From: Sulfolobus sp. S-194
GTDB taxonomy: Archaea; Thermoproteota; Thermoprotei_A; Sulfolobales; Sulfolobaceae
Assembly: GCF_012222305.1 (NCBI RefSeq)
Contig: NZ_CP035730.1
Coordinates: 2,630,945 to 2,694,944 of the forward strand
Length of the DNA stretch: 64,000 nucleotides
Direction: 5' to 3'
Every line of letters begins with the position of its first letter. The stretch's first letter is position 1. Positions 18,115 through 28,511 of this stretch are shown here, piece by piece. Below the pieces are notes generated by a model. That model was not told where the DNA came from, searched no databases, and saw only the letters and a program-made list of their open reading frames with translations. The translations under genes were made by a program, and so were the position numbers.

Positions 18115-19536
18115 ATGGGTCTTGCTAAAGGATCTTTGAGTATAAGAGAAGCTTACGCTCAAGCAATGGCAGTTACGGCACCCTTAGGTAGTGTAGTTTC
18201 TACAACAACGGCTGCAATTGCTTATGCCGGTAAGGCAGTAGTTTTTGCCACAGTTTTAGCTTTAATTGGTAGTGCATTATGGATTTACACACTTACAAGA
18301 TATTCATCAAAAGTAGCCTCGGCTGGAGGATATTATACATATGGTGCTGCTGCGTGGAGAAAGAAAACTCTTGCCTATTATGAAGCTGTAATTGAGGTAA
18401 TAGCTTATTCAGCTCTAAATGCAGTAAACGCCTTAGCGATATATTTACTCATTCAGACTTACTCACAGATAATTAATGTTTCTATCCCAGATTACGTATT
18501 ATATTTATTTATTTCTCTAGGTTTACTTTATCCAACAGTAATCTCATTTACGACTCACATAAGAAGTTTATTAGGCAAAATAGTTAGTGTAAGTGCTACT
18601 TTAGAAGTTATTATGCTTTACGCAATGTTTATTTATGCTGTAGCAACTAAGGGATTTAATTTATCTTATTTTAATCCTTCTGGTGCGCCATTAAGCGCCA
18701 TAGGTACTGCTATGATATTATCAATCGTAAGTATATCCGGTGCTGGTGCATCAACATATTTAGGCGAAGAATCTAAAGTACCTAGAAAAACAATAACATT
18801 AGGTATGTGGCTGTCCTTAATAATTGGTGGATCTGCGATACTAGCTGGTACTTATGGTTTAGTCGCTTTATGGAACGGTTCTCTTACAAGTTTAGAAAAC
18901 TCTAATCAACCACTTATTCAAGAGTTATTTGCATTTGGACTTCCTATAGTCATGCTTGGATTGCTAATGTCAATAAATAGTTTATTAGCATCTAATATAG
19001 GCACAACTGTAGGTAGTGCTAGGGTTCTATTTAATTTAGCTAGAGAAAAAGCTATGCCTAAATTGTTTGAAAAAACTAATAAGACACAAGAGCCTATTAT
19101 AGCAACTATGTTCGTAGGAATCTTATCAGCTTTATTTTCAGTATTTTCTATAATAATCACCGGATCTGTTCAGAATGCCTTTAACGAGATTAGTGTTGTA
19201 ACAAGTGTCTTTTGGTTAGCTGGAAGAATAATAGACGGTTTTGGTGTTCCAGTATTCTATTGGAGGATTAATTCTTTATCACTGCCAGTTTTAATAATTC
19301 CGGTATCAGCTACATTAATAAATACTACTGGTGTAATTTTATCATTCCAAACCCCTGATGTATTTCAGAGTTTATCAATTTTAGTAATACTCTTATCAGC
19401 AACAGTATGGTATATAATTAAAGCTAGAAAAGGATTAGCTGGAACTTATGTAGTTGACGATAATAATGAATTGATTAGTATTGATGAATACATTGAAAAA
19501 TTAAAGAGAGAAAGGAGCATAGTACGTCAAACTTAA
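18115..19536 (+). CDS. APC-family amino-acid permease
   Basis: The 473-residue protein has about 12 transmembrane segments. Its N-terminus (SIREAYAQAMAVTAPLGSV) and the Gly-rich SISGAGASTYLGEESKVPRK loop match the amino acid-polyamine-organocation superfamily. The second is the consensus segment after TM6, usually written as E-E-x-x-x-P-x-x. Substrate is unknown. The gene directly follows an unusual cluster of operator-like repeats, so expression is probably tightly controlled, perhaps by the transported amino acid. Confidence 0.85.
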   Translation: MGLAKGSLSIREAYAQAMAVTAPLGSVVSTTTAAIAYAGKAVVFATVLALIGSALWIYTLTRYSSKVASAGGYYTYGAAAWRKKTLAYYEAVIEVIAYSALNAVNALAIYLLIQTYSQIINVSIPDYVLYLFISLGLLYPTVISFTTHIRSLLGKIVSVSATLEVIMLYAMFIYAVATKGFNLSYFNPSGAPLSAIGTAMILSIVSISGAGASTYLGEESKVPRKTITLGMWLSLIIGGSAILAGTYGLVALWNGSLTSLENSNQPLIQELFAFGLPIVMLGLLMSINSLLASNIGTTVGSARVLFNLAREKAMPKLFEKTNKTQEPIIATMFVGILSALFSVFSIIITGSVQNAFNEISVVTSVFWLAGRIIDGFGVPVFYWRINSLSLPVLIIPVSATLINTTGVILSFQTPDVFQSLSILVILLSATVWYIIKARKGLAGTYVVDDNNELISIDEYIEKLKRERSIVRQT

Positions 19537-19561
19537 ATTGTTCATATCCTAACTTTTTTAT

Positions 19562-20734
19562 GTGAAAACAAAAGTCCTCTTTACTACTTCAATATCTCAC
19601 TTTATAAATGACGGAAATACCTGGGTTTTACCAACCGTCTATGGTTTTATGGTAAAATATCTAGGTTTTTCAAATCTACTTGTAGGTTTATTAGGAACTA
19701 TTTTCTTTGCATTGAGTGCTTTGTCATCACCATTTGTTAGCTATATAGCTGATAAAACTGGGAAACCATTACAAGCAATGAGTTTAGGAATTATATTGTG
19801 GGGACTTGGATTAATAATACTAGGTTTTGGAATTAAGGTTGATAGTTTACCTATAATAATACTATCAGTGGTAATTTCTGGTGTTGCGTCGGCTTTTTAT
19901 CATCCCCTAGGTGCTTCAGCATTAGCCTTAACCTATCAAGGAAGCGGGGGAATAGCATTAGGTATAAACGGAGCCATGGGAAGTGCTGGCAGATCATTGT
20001 ATCCGTACATTACGCTATTTCTGTTTGATGCACTAAAGGGAAACATGTCACTTGATATGATCATTATAGGCATTATTTCTATAATATTTGCTTTTCCAAG
20101 TCTAACAATAAAATTAACGTTTACTGATGATAAAAAAGATGGCAACAAGGCCTATGTTAAGACTCCAATATATGTCGTAAGTATACTGACAATTATATCT
20201 CTCTTTAGAAGTATATTTACTCAAGGAGTCTCACAATTTTTAACTATTATACTTTTACAACTTTTAGGTTTTTCTTATAATTCATATTTAGGTCTAGTAA
20301 TTACTGGGATATTAGCTGCAGCTATTATAGGCCAGCCATTACTTGGGTATCTCTCAGATATAGCTGGAAGAAGACTATTGCAAGGAGTTTCAACAGGGGG
20401 TGCAGTTATATCATTTTTACTATTCATCTATACTCACAATCTGTTTTGGTTGCCTTTATTTGGTTTCTTTACATACAGTAACTTCCCATTAACTTTATCA
20501 TTAACAAGTGACCTAGTACCTAGAAATTCAACTGGATTAGCAAATGCATTAGTTTGGGGAATAGGTGTTACAGGTGGAGGAGCTATTGGCCCTCTAATAG
20601 TAGGCTTTCTTAGTAATGTTTACGGCCTGGCCGGAGCACTTCTAATAGTCTCTATCTTTGGTTTACTGTCAGCATTAATGACACCATTGATTCCAAGACC
20701 ACCAAAAAGAAGCAAAGTCCCATTGTTTGGTTAA
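19562..20734 (+). CDS. Major facilitator superfamily transporter
   Basis: A 390-residue protein with about 12 transmembrane segments. The GYLSDIAGRRLLQG loop resembles the MFS motif between TM8 and TM9, and YIADKTGKPLQ the one between TM2 and TM3. The GTG start at 19562 comes right after a T-rich stretch and leads straight into a typical N-terminus. Substrate is unknown; the general form (SHFINDG at the start) recalls fosmidomycin-resistance-type or sugar exporters. It lies 25 bp after the permease and may share its transcript. Confidence 0.8.
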   Translation: MKTKVLFTTSISHFINDGNTWVLPTVYGFMVKYLGFSNLLVGLLGTIFFALSALSSPFVSYIADKTGKPLQAMSLGIILWGLGLIILGFGIKVDSLPIIILSVVISGVASAFYHPLGASALALTYQGSGGIALGINGAMGSAGRSLYPYITLFLFDALKGNMSLDMIIIGIISIIFAFPSLTIKLTFTDDKKDGNKAYVKTPIYVVSILTIISLFRSIFTQGVSQFLTIILLQLLGFSYNSYLGLVITGILAAAIIGQPLLGYLSDIAGRRLLQGVSTGGAVISFLLFIYTHNLFWLPLFGFFTYSNFPLTLSLTSDLVPRNSTGLANALVWGIGVTGGGAIGPLIVGFLSNVYGLAGALLIVSIFGLLSALMTPLIPRPPKRSKVPLFG

Positions 20735-20791
20735 ACAGTTTTTAGTTTTTTCAATTTTAAGAATATATACTTGTTCACCATATTCTATATT

Positions 20792-21184
20792 ATGAAAATC
20801 CTGGTAGCTTATGACGGATCAGATAATTCGAAAAAGGCATTGTTTTTTACACTTAACCTGTTAAGGAAGGAGGATGAAATATATCTAGTTACCGTAATTA
20901 AGGAGGCTCCCAAATCACCAGAACAAAAGATTATTCAAGAACGAGAAGAAGCAGAAGAAAAACAAAAACAAGTTTTAAAAGATTTAGAAGGGTATAAAAT
21001 AACTACAGAAATATTAGAAAGCGCAGATGTTTCTTCAGCAATAATAGAATACTGTAAAAAAATTAACTGTAATATGATAGTCACTGGTAGTAGGGGTTTA
21101 ACTGGTTTGAAGAAGGTAATTTTAGGTAGTGTATCATCTGCACTTGTGAGTAAGGCTGATGTACCAGTACTAGTTGTTAAGTAA
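20792..21184 (+). CDS. UspA-family universal stress protein
   Basis: This 130-residue Rossmann-like protein starts MKILVAYDGSDNS. It ends with the ATP-binding pattern G-2x-G-9x-G-S, seen as GSRGLTGLKKVILGSVS. That pattern marks the ATP-binding subclass of Usp. The start is ATG 20792; an in-frame ATG at 20771 would add seven residues and overlap the promoter. It lies between two transporters and may sense energy state for one of them, which is inference. Confidence 0.88.
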   Translation: MKILVAYDGSDNSKKALFFTLNLLRKEDEIYLVTVIKEAPKSPEQKIIQEREEAEEKQKQVLKDLEGYKITTEILESADVSSAIIEYCKKINCNMIVTGSRGLTGLKKVILGSVSSALVSKADVPVLVVK

Positions 21185-21195
21185 ATATATAAACT

Positions 21196-21230
21196 ATATA
21201 GTTAACAATAGTTTATATTGTTAACTATAT
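21196..21230. repeat. Perfect 14-bp inverted repeat between usp and MFS genes
   Basis: atatagttaacaat at 21196-21209 and its exact reverse complement at 21217-21230 are separated by 7 bp. It lies 12-46 bp after the usp stop and about 17 bp before a TATA-like ttataaat (21247-21254) of the next gene. It could be a dimeric regulator's site or an RNA hairpin at the end of the usp transcript. Archaeal terminators rarely need hairpins, so the first is favoured. Confidence 0.5.
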
Positions 21231-21284
21231 GCTCTATACGATAAGATTATAAATAGTAAAGCAGATATAAGTGCTGAAGTTAAG

Positions 21285-22766
21285 ATGTCAAATAATCCCT
21301 TCAAGTCTATAGATTCTTTGAAACTCTCCTTTAATCACATAAAAATATGGTATACTGCAGGAATGGGTTTTTTTACTGATGCATATGATTTACTAATTAT
21401 AGGTTATATAATAGCTACACTAGAAGGTGCATATAAATATGCTGGGATCGTTATACCAGGATTTACTGAATATTTAGTCGGCCATAACGCAGACTTTTGG
21501 ACAGGTTTGTTAGCATCTTCAGCAATTTGGACAGCAATTATAGGTCAGTTACTGTTTGGTTATTTAGGTGACAGATTAGGAAGAAAGAGTGTTTATGGTA
21601 TTGAAGCATCTATGTTAACACTAGGTGCTTTCCTAAGTGCATTAGCATGGAATTTACCAGCACTTATTGCATTTAGAATGTTAATGGGATTTGGAATTGG
21701 TGGAGATTACCCAATATCTTCAACTATAATGAGTGAATATGCTAACGTTAAAGATAGAGGAAAATTAGTAGCCTTGGTATTTGCTAATCAGGGTATTGGA
21801 TCTATAGTAGCTGCAGTTGTAGGTATTGTGTCAGCCCTAACATTACCACCAGACATTGCATGGAGAGTAATGGCTGGTATTGGTGCAATTCCTGCAGCAA
21901 CAGTTATATATTTGCGGAGAAAAGTTCCCGAGACGCCCAGATATTCTCTCCTCGCTAAAGGAAATATAGAAGAAGCCAAAAAAGCGGCTGAATTATTAGG
22001 GACAAAATTAAATGTAGATAAACGTGTAATATCGAAGAAATTAAGTATTAGCGAGTTCTTTGCAAAATACGGTTTATTGTTAATTGGAACTGCTGGAACA
22101 TGGTTTATTTTAGATATAGCATTCTATGGTACTGGTACATACTCTTCTGCTGTATTGGCTCCAATCTTTGGTAGCCCATTTCCAAACGGTCATGTAACCT
22201 TATCGTTAGCAGATTTTCAAGCAGATTTAGCTAAAGATTTATTTCTAGGTGCAATACCATTCTTAGTTGGTTTCCCTGGATATTTTACAGCAGTGGCGTT
22301 AATGGACAAGCTAGGAAGGAAAGTAATTCAGTTACAAGGCTTCATAATGATGGCTGTAATTTATGGAATTGTAGCATCAATAGCTCTAACTTCTGGAACT
22401 AAAATAACTGGATTTGTAATACCACCAACTTTAGCATTCGCAATATATTCACTATCTTACTTCTTCATAGATTTTGGTCCTAATACAACTACATTCGTTA
22501 TCCCATCTGAGGTTTATCCGGTAAGATATAGAACTACTGGTCATGGAATATCAGCTGCTAGTGGTAAGCTAGGAGCAGCTATAACAACTTATTTATTCCC
22601 AGTATTATTAGCATCAATAGGTATTAAGAATATCTTGATAATGCTAGCAATAGTGAGTATTATAGGTGCAGTACTAACATATTTATTCGTACCAGAACCT
22701 AAACATAAGCCTTTAGAGGAAGTAGCAAAAGAAGAACTAGAAGAAGAGCAAAATGTGCAAAGTTAA
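21285..22766 (+). CDS. MFS transporter, phosphate:H+ symporter-like
   Basis: The 493-residue protein has 12 transmembrane segments and the sugar-porter-like motifs FGYLGDRLGRKSVYG (TM2-3) and MGFGIGGDYPISSTIMSEY (TM4). The long central loop and the late FGPNTTTFVIPSEVYPVRYRTTGHG are typical of the Pho84-type phosphate symporters and their relatives for organic acids. The C-terminus is acidic. It sits downstream of the palindrome at 21196-21230 and may be regulated through it. Exact substrate is inferred. Confidence 0.78.
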   Translation: MSNNPFKSIDSLKLSFNHIKIWYTAGMGFFTDAYDLLIIGYIIATLEGAYKYAGIVIPGFTEYLVGHNADFWTGLLASSAIWTAIIGQLLFGYLGDRLGRKSVYGIEASMLTLGAFLSALAWNLPALIAFRMLMGFGIGGDYPISSTIMSEYANVKDRGKLVALVFANQGIGSIVAAVVGIVSALTLPPDIAWRVMAGIGAIPAATVIYLRRKVPETPRYSLLAKGNIEEAKKAAELLGTKLNVDKRVISKKLSISEFFAKYGLLLIGTAGTWFILDIAFYGTGTYSSAVLAPIFGSPFPNGHVTLSLADFQADLAKDLFLGAIPFLVGFPGYFTAVALMDKLGRKVIQLQGFIMMAVIYGIVASIALTSGTKITGFVIPPTLAFAIYSLSYFFIDFGPNTTTFVIPSEVYPVRYRTTGHGISAASGKLGAAITTYLFPVLLASIGIKNILIMLAIVSIIGAVLTYLFVPEPKHKPLEEVAKEELEEEQNVQS

Positions 22767-22830
22767 TAATTTCTTTTAATTTATAAAACCTTAATCATAT
22801 AAAATTCTTATGTAAAAGCTCTAATGAAAA

Positions 22831-22838
22831 TATTTATA
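22831..22838 (+). promoter_or_regulatory. TATA-like promoter of the S53 protease gene
   Basis: tatttata is centred 29 bp before the ATG at 22864, as expected for a leaderless Sulfolobus gene. No ribosome-binding site is seen. Confidence 0.5.
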
Positions 22839-22863
22839 TCTAGCATTTTTGTAATAAACAAAT

Positions 22864-25800
22864 ATGAAAAGTGTTTTATCTATACCTGTAGTTGTTATAA
22901 TATTATTTAGTATAATAACTATAATATCACCAATAAATGGTTTTTCTGCAACTTATATGGGACCTCAGTTAAAGGGAGTAAAAATAGGTTCTCTACCTAA
23001 AAATATGGAGATAACTATAGGTTTTCTAATTCCTCCAAAAAACTTTAACTTACTATATTTAACAGCAGAAGAAGTTGCTAATCATCAGATTAAGCCAATC
23101 TCATTTAAACAAGTTATGAAAGAGTTTGCACAACCAGAATTAAAAAATGAAGTTGTAAATTATTTAGTGTCTCATGGCTTTACTATTTCTGTACAAACTC
23201 CTTTTGTAGTTATAGCCGAAGCTCCAGTTTCTGTAATTGAAGAAACTTTTCACACTACCTTGGATTTATATAAGTATGGAAACGTAGTATATTATAGGCC
23301 TTCTACAAATCCAACCTTACCCTCATTCTTTGCTGGGATTACAATTAATGGTCTAACTAACTTTACTACTTATAACTATCAATTAAATCTTGAGGTTCTA
23401 GGTAAAGTTGTAAATGGTAAATTAATTCCTAATATGACATTTCCGCAAGTAACTACTTTTCAGTTTGCAGCAGATATGTATTCACCTCAAGATATTATCG
23501 GTGCTTATAATATAACTCAGGGTGGTAATGGTACTACTGTTGCAATAATTGATGCATATGGTGATCCTACAATTTATGAAGATTTACAGATCTTTGATCA
23601 GCATTTCCATTTACCGTCGGTTAATTTAACTATCATTCCTTTAGGACCTTATCATCCACTCTTTGGGTTATTTACCGGGTGGGATATAGAAACTGCTCTT
23701 GATGTAGAGACTGTTCATGCTATTGCTCCTTATGCCCATATAGTCCTAGTAGTCCCATCCAGCGCTGGCTTAATCCCAGAAGCTATTGATTATATTGTTA
23801 GTGAGGATTTAGCTAATGTAACCTCTATGAGCTTTGGAATAATAGAAAATTTAATAGGAGATACGGGATTTTACTTCGTATTTGACGGAGTTCTAATGCC
23901 CAACTTGCCTTACTGGGATTATTATTTTGCTCTAGGTACAGTTGAAGGAATTTCATTTTTTGCTGCTAGTGGAGATGAAGGCGCCTATGGTGGAACATTA
24001 ACAACATATGGTGGAGTTTCTTATCCTTCAACTTCACCCTTTGTAACTAGTGTTGGCGGAACTTCACTTTATGTAAATGTAACTTCTGGTTATCTATCTG
24101 CTCAGAACTCTAGTGCTACATATGGTTTTGAGACTGGATGGAGTATATTTAACTTAGATTTTCCATTTATAGGAAGTGATGGAGGTTATAGTACTTATTA
24201 TCCAAAGCCGTGGTATCAGTACATGATTAATGGTACTACCAGGGCTACGCCAGACGTTGCAGCTGATGCTAATCCATATACTGGTTTGCTAATATATGTT
24301 TTGGGTCAAGAAGAGGTTATAGGAGGAACCAGCTTAGCTACACCTATATGGGCTGGAATAGATGCAGATATTGTTTCAATTGTTCATAAACCATTAGGCT
24401 TATTTAACAATATTCTCTATTGGATATATTCTAACTCTACATTATATAACCAAGCATTTCACCAAGTAACGTTCGGATTTAATGGATTATATTCAGCACA
24501 TTCCGGATATAACTTAGTAACTGGTTTAGGAACTCCTGACTTTTACGGTTTATTAAAGGCTGTAGAAGATTACTTTAAACAACCTAAATTGGGAATATCT
24601 GTTACTGCTTTAGAGTCTGGTGTACCTTATCCGTGGTTTATGTATAATACGACTTTTGAAATTATTGCCAAAATTAGTTATCCAAACACTACAATGGTTA
24701 CTAGCGGATCTTTCTCAGCTTATATATACACAACTCAAGGGTTATTGTCTAAAGTACCATTAGCATTTAACGGAACCTATTGGGTAGGGACATATACTAT
24801 CTCACCTGGAAATCCGCCTAACATATGGCTAATAGTTGTTAATGGAACTTCTAATGGCATATCTGGGACTGGGGTTTACGAAATAACTGTAGGTCTTTCA
24901 ATAGATATCATTTCACCAATACCATTCCCGTTTGAAATAACTATACCTCCAAATGAGCCATTTGAAGTAGCTGCATGCATATATTATCCCAACTTAACTC
25001 CAGTAGAATATCCTTCATTCACAGCATACTTTATCCATAATAGTAAAAACATATTTAACGTAACCTTATTACCAACTAGAATTCCAGGATTATATGAAGG
25101 TATCTACGCTTTAGTAACTCCAGAGCCAGAAGGAGTTTATTTAATGTATATTAATAATTCTTATAGTTCTACATATATGTATGAGACCTTTGGAGGAATA
25201 AACATTGAAACACTTGTCTTTACTCCTATCGATGATGGATTTTCTTCTGTCTCACCTGGAGAAAACATAACTATATTCTCATTTACTTTTGATCAGAATG
25301 GTTTAGCTATTTTTACCTCTAATGCAACAGCATTTATCTACAATCCTCAAGGAAAACTTATTGCTAAAATACCACTAAAATTAGCATTGGATATTGTACA
25401 ATTTGGGAATATAATTGCTTTTGGTTTTCATGAGGCTAACTATACAATTCCATTAAATTCAACGCCCGGGATATATACTATAATAACTGAGGCGTGGTAT
25501 AATAGTTCCATAGGTGTTGAAGAATTTAATTATACAGACTTTATTTATGTCTCTCCTTATGTTATTCACACTCAAGTAAAATATGAGGGTAATGCAATTG
25601 AAGGAGAAAATATAGCAGTCTATGCTAATATTACCTATCCTAATGGCACGGAAGTAAAGTATGGTGAGTTCCAAGCTACATTAGTACCATCAGAGTTACA
25701 ATTTGAACAATTAACACTAGAATTCTACACTGAAATACCATTACAATATAATTCAACATTAAATGAATGGATAGGTGTCCTTTCGGTTCCTTCAATAAAT

Positions 25801-26766
25801 TCAACAAACATATACCAAGGAGCCCCACTTTACTTCTTAAGCGGTCCATGGTATTTAGAAGTTAGCGGCATTTCGCCAGAAGGTGCTATCACAGAGTCAA
25901 TTAACAACTTACTTTCAGTTCTTCCTTATACTGATATAGGTTCAAAAATAATTACTCCTATTAACGCAACTAGTGTGGGATTTGCTTATCAAGGGAATAC
26001 AATAGAACTCACCCAGATATATTCGCCCTCATTAACACTTATGAATGGTAAATACATATTAAATAACGTAATTGTAAATGAACTCATTATTAAGAATTCT
26101 ACTGTTACAATCATAGATTCTAAATTAAATAACGTAGAAACATATTCATCAAATGTAAATATTGTAGATAGCGAAATATCCGATACAGAGACTGGAATAA
26201 GTAGTATGTCGTCAAATATCACATTAACCTCAGTTACTTTCAGTAATGTTATTTATGCAATTAACCAGAGCGTAAATACTAATGTATATCTGCACGGTGT
26301 TAATCTAAATAATGTAACTACTTTAAGCTCAGTGCCAGCACCTAATATAGTTTCATATCCTGCTAATATAACTACTTTAACAAATAATATTACTTTATCT
26401 ATAAGCGGAAAGTATCTAAAGGTTATAAACGTGAAGGTAAATGGTAAGAACGTATCCTATTCTGTTACTCCGACAACTTCTGGGATAGATATAACTATTC
26501 CATTTAATTCTGCTTTATTACCCGCTGGAAACAATATAATTAGTATAGCAATTTCTGATGGTATAGAATATAATTACACATTAGTTGTGTATAATAGTTA
26601 TCCATTAATTCAAGTCCATTCAGCAATTAATGCCTTAAATTCATCAGTAACAAGTCTTAAGTCTTCATTATCAACTACGACAGATATATCAATAATTGGA
26701 TTAGTGATAGCTTTAATTGCAGTTATTCTTTTACTTCTACTCTTCAGAAGGGGTGGGAGAAGATGA
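22864..26766 (+). CDS. Secreted S53 (sedolisin/kumamolisin) protease with C-terminal anchor
   Basis: An acid-active serine protease. A signal peptide (about 1-28) leads to a pro-kumamolisin domain (about 40-175) and the catalytic domain (about 195-575). The catalytic Glu276 and Asp280 lie in ETALDVE, and Ser490 in GGTSLATP. The late GLGTPDFYG fits the calcium-binding end of the domain. Some 700 further residues of beta-rich, Asn/Thr-rich repeats follow, with many N-glycosylation sequons, and a final membrane segment (about 1274-1294) ends RRGGRR. The protein should be displayed on the cell surface. Its stop overlaps the next gene by 4 bp. Length (1300) is far above the usual 550-650. Confidence 0.9.
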   Translation: MKSVLSIPVVVIILFSIITIISPINGFSATYMGPQLKGVKIGSLPKNMEITIGFLIPPKNFNLLYLTAEEVANHQIKPISFKQVMKEFAQPELKNEVVNYLVSHGFTISVQTPFVVIAEAPVSVIEETFHTTLDLYKYGNVVYYRPSTNPTLPSFFAGITINGLTNFTTYNYQLNLEVLGKVVNGKLIPNMTFPQVTTFQFAADMYSPQDIIGAYNITQGGNGTTVAIIDAYGDPTIYEDLQIFDQHFHLPSVNLTIIPLGPYHPLFGLFTGWDIETALDVETVHAIAPYAHIVLVVPSSAGLIPEAIDYIVSEDLANVTSMSFGIIENLIGDTGFYFVFDGVLMPNLPYWDYYFALGTVEGISFFAASGDEGAYGGTLTTYGGVSYPSTSPFVTSVGGTSLYVNVTSGYLSAQNSSATYGFETGWSIFNLDFPFIGSDGGYSTYYPKPWYQYMINGTTRATPDVAADANPYTGLLIYVLGQEEVIGGTSLATPIWAGIDADIVSIVHKPLGLFNNILYWIYSNSTLYNQAFHQVTFGFNGLYSAHSGYNLVTGLGTPDFYGLLKAVEDYFKQPKLGISVTALESGVPYPWFMYNTTFEIIAKISYPNTTMVTSGSFSAYIYTTQGLLSKVPLAFNGTYWVGTYTISPGNPPNIWLIVVNGTSNGISGTGVYEITVGLSIDIISPIPFPFEITIPPNEPFEVAACIYYPNLTPVEYPSFTAYFIHNSKNIFNVTLLPTRIPGLYEGIYALVTPEPEGVYLMYINNSYSSTYMYETFGGINIETLVFTPIDDGFSSVSPGENITIFSFTFDQNGLAIFTSNATAFIYNPQGKLIAKIPLKLALDIVQFGNIIAFGFHEANYTIPLNSTPGIYTIITEAWYNSSIGVEEFNYTDFIYVSPYVIHTQVKYEGNAIEGENIAVYANITYPNGTEVKYGEFQATLVPSELQFEQLTLEFYTEIPLQYNSTLNEWIGVLSVPSINSTNIYQGAPLYFLSGPWYLEVSGISPEGAITESINNLLSVLPYTDIGSKIITPINATSVGFAYQGNTIELTQIYSPSLTLMNGKYILNNVIVNELIIKNSTVTIIDSKLNNVETYSSNVNIVDSEISDTETGISSMSSNITLTSVTFSNVIYAINQSVNTNVYLHGVNLNNVTTLSSVPAPNIVSYPANITTLTNNITLSISGKYLKVINVKVNGKNVSYSVTPTTSGIDITIPFNSALLPAGNNIISIAISDGIEYNYTLVVYNSYPLIQVHSAINALNSSVTSLKSSLSTTTDISIIGLVIALIAVILLLLLFRRGGRR

Positions 26767-28511
26767 GTAAGCTAGGTAAATTCTTTCTCTCTCTGTTTTT
26801 AATTTCTATGTTGTTTTTCCCTATTCTAGTTTCCAGTGCACCTACTGAAGTAAACTATCAACACCCATATATACCACTTAACATAACCTTACCCAACTAT
26901 CTTGATCCGAAGTATTATTCTTTTGAAGCATATCAGATAAAGCCACCAACTAATGTTACCCCAATCATAATACCTGTTGCCGTAAATGCAACATTTAATA
27001 ACACTGGTTTAATGCCAATTGTGAAGAAAATCTACATTCCTCCAAGTAATTATAGCTTAATTTTAATGAATGTGTCTATATGGGAGAATAATGGTGCTCA
27101 ATACGATAGAGCTGCTTACATATTCGTTAATGGTGTTCCAGTATTCTGGGGATCTACACAAGAACTCGCTAACTCTTCTTCACAAGTGGATTTAACACTA
27201 TTTGAAAATCTCTTAAAAGGTAATGTAACGTTCCAATTGGTAATTGAGAATTTCTATGATGCTAAAATAGGAATAACTGGCTTATATCACATGAACGTAA
27301 CATTAATCTTGTATCCTGGTAATAAGCCAAAAGGTTTACCAAATATGTTTATACCACTGTATTTAAGTAAATATAATTACTCTTACATAATATTGAATCC
27401 AGTGAGTCCTAGTATTACACAACAAGTTACCATACCAAATGGGACTTATAAGATGGAATTACTTCTTTATGAAGAGGGAGGAGGTTTAGACGAGTTCTGG
27501 TACACTAATGAACCCGCAACCAGGAGTATTCTTATTTACTATGATAACTTACTAGCTGGTGTAGTTAATCCTTATGAGACAATTTATACTGGAGGAATAG
27601 ATTTATTCTGGTGGAAGCCATTAACGTCAATAAACACATTATCCTTCCATTCACCAATTGTAATTGATCTAACTCCAATGTTAGCTTACGGTTTAACTGC
27701 AAATATAACAACTTGTGTGACAAACTTATTAACAGCCTATCAAATTACGGGGAGTACAGCATTTGATTGGGATATATCTGGCGTTCTAATGCTATGGGTC
27801 AATCAATCAAACCCATTAATGTTGGCAAAACCATTAACTTCAATCTCAAGATTCATAGACTCAACGCCTATATTCTCAACCGGCTTTTCAGCTGGGTATT
27901 ATCAAGAAGATGGTAATTATCTATTAAACTACTCATCTCTGCTAACATTTGAACATGGAAAAGAGCTTGCTTGGACATTACAAGTAGGTAAATTTGTTGC
28001 CTATCAAACCTTTAACCAAATTTTTGAGAAGGCATACCTTGATGAAAGATTTTATGAAGTCTCAGTGGACAAGGGAATTTATAACTCAACTTTAGTTATA
28101 TCTGGAAACTATCCTGTATTATTAGATTTTAGTGCTATTGCAGTACCAATTTCCAATCCACATGTAATACCATATAATTTATCCTATTTCCAAAATGGTA
28201 GTTTATCTCTTGGCCTAGAATATTACTACGAGTACTTGTTTAACGATTACAATACGACAATAAAAACCATGGAGAATCTAACAGCAATAGGAGGTTTCGG
28301 AGGTATTATTGAAATCATAAATTCTTATGGCGGAGCTATATTGGTTAAGCTTACTGCAAACTATGCAAATACACAAAAGAACTTGACAACATGGTTTTTA
28401 GTAAATAATGAAGGATATAAAGAAATCTTTTCAGCACAGGGAATGCAAAATAGTACAACTAACTTAACTGGATATTATAGGTATGTACACATAAGTTTTT
28501 CATCAAGTTAA
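26763..28511 (+). CDS. Secreted PNGase A-like peptide N-glycosidase
   Basis: It resembles the plant and fungal peptide-N4-(N-acetyl-beta-glucosaminyl)asparagine amidase A family, which removes N-glycans from glycopeptides at acid pH. Family landmarks are [12 protein letters not shown] (around residue 240), a following [19 protein letters not shown] and FWWKPL, and [12 protein letters not shown] signal peptide (about 1-25) is clear, and there is no C-terminal anchor. ATGA overlap with the S53 protease gene implies one operon. Together they would strip and digest glycoproteins outside the cell. Activity is inferred from the family. Confidence 0.8.
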   Translation: MSKLGKFFLSLFLISMLFFPILVSSAPTEVNYQHPYIPLNITLPNYLDPKYYSFEAYQIKPPTNVTPIIIPVAVNATFNNTGLMPIVKKIYIPPSNYSLILMNVSIWENNGAQYDRAAYIFVNGVPVFWGSTQELANSSSQVDLTLFENLLKGNVTFQLVIENFYDAKIGITGLYHMNVTLILYPGNKPKGLPNMFIPLYLSKYNYSYIILNPVSPSITQQVTIPNGTYKMELLLYEEGGGLDEFWYTNEPATRSILIYYDNLLAGVVNPYETIYTGGIDLFWWKPLTSINTLSFHSPIVIDLTPMLAYGLTANITTCVTNLLTAYQITGSTAFDWDISGVLMLWVNQSNPLMLAKPLTSISRFIDSTPIFSTGFSAGYYQEDGNYLLNYSSLLTFEHGKELAWTLQVGKFVAYQTFNQIFEKAYLDERFYEVSVDKGIYNSTLVISGNYPVLLDFSAIAVPISNPHVIPYNLSYFQNGSLSLGLEYYYEYLFNDYNTTIKTMENLTAIGGFGGIIEIINSYGGAILVKLTANYANTQKNLTTWFLVNNEGYKEIFSAQGMQNSTTNLTGYYRYVHISFSSS

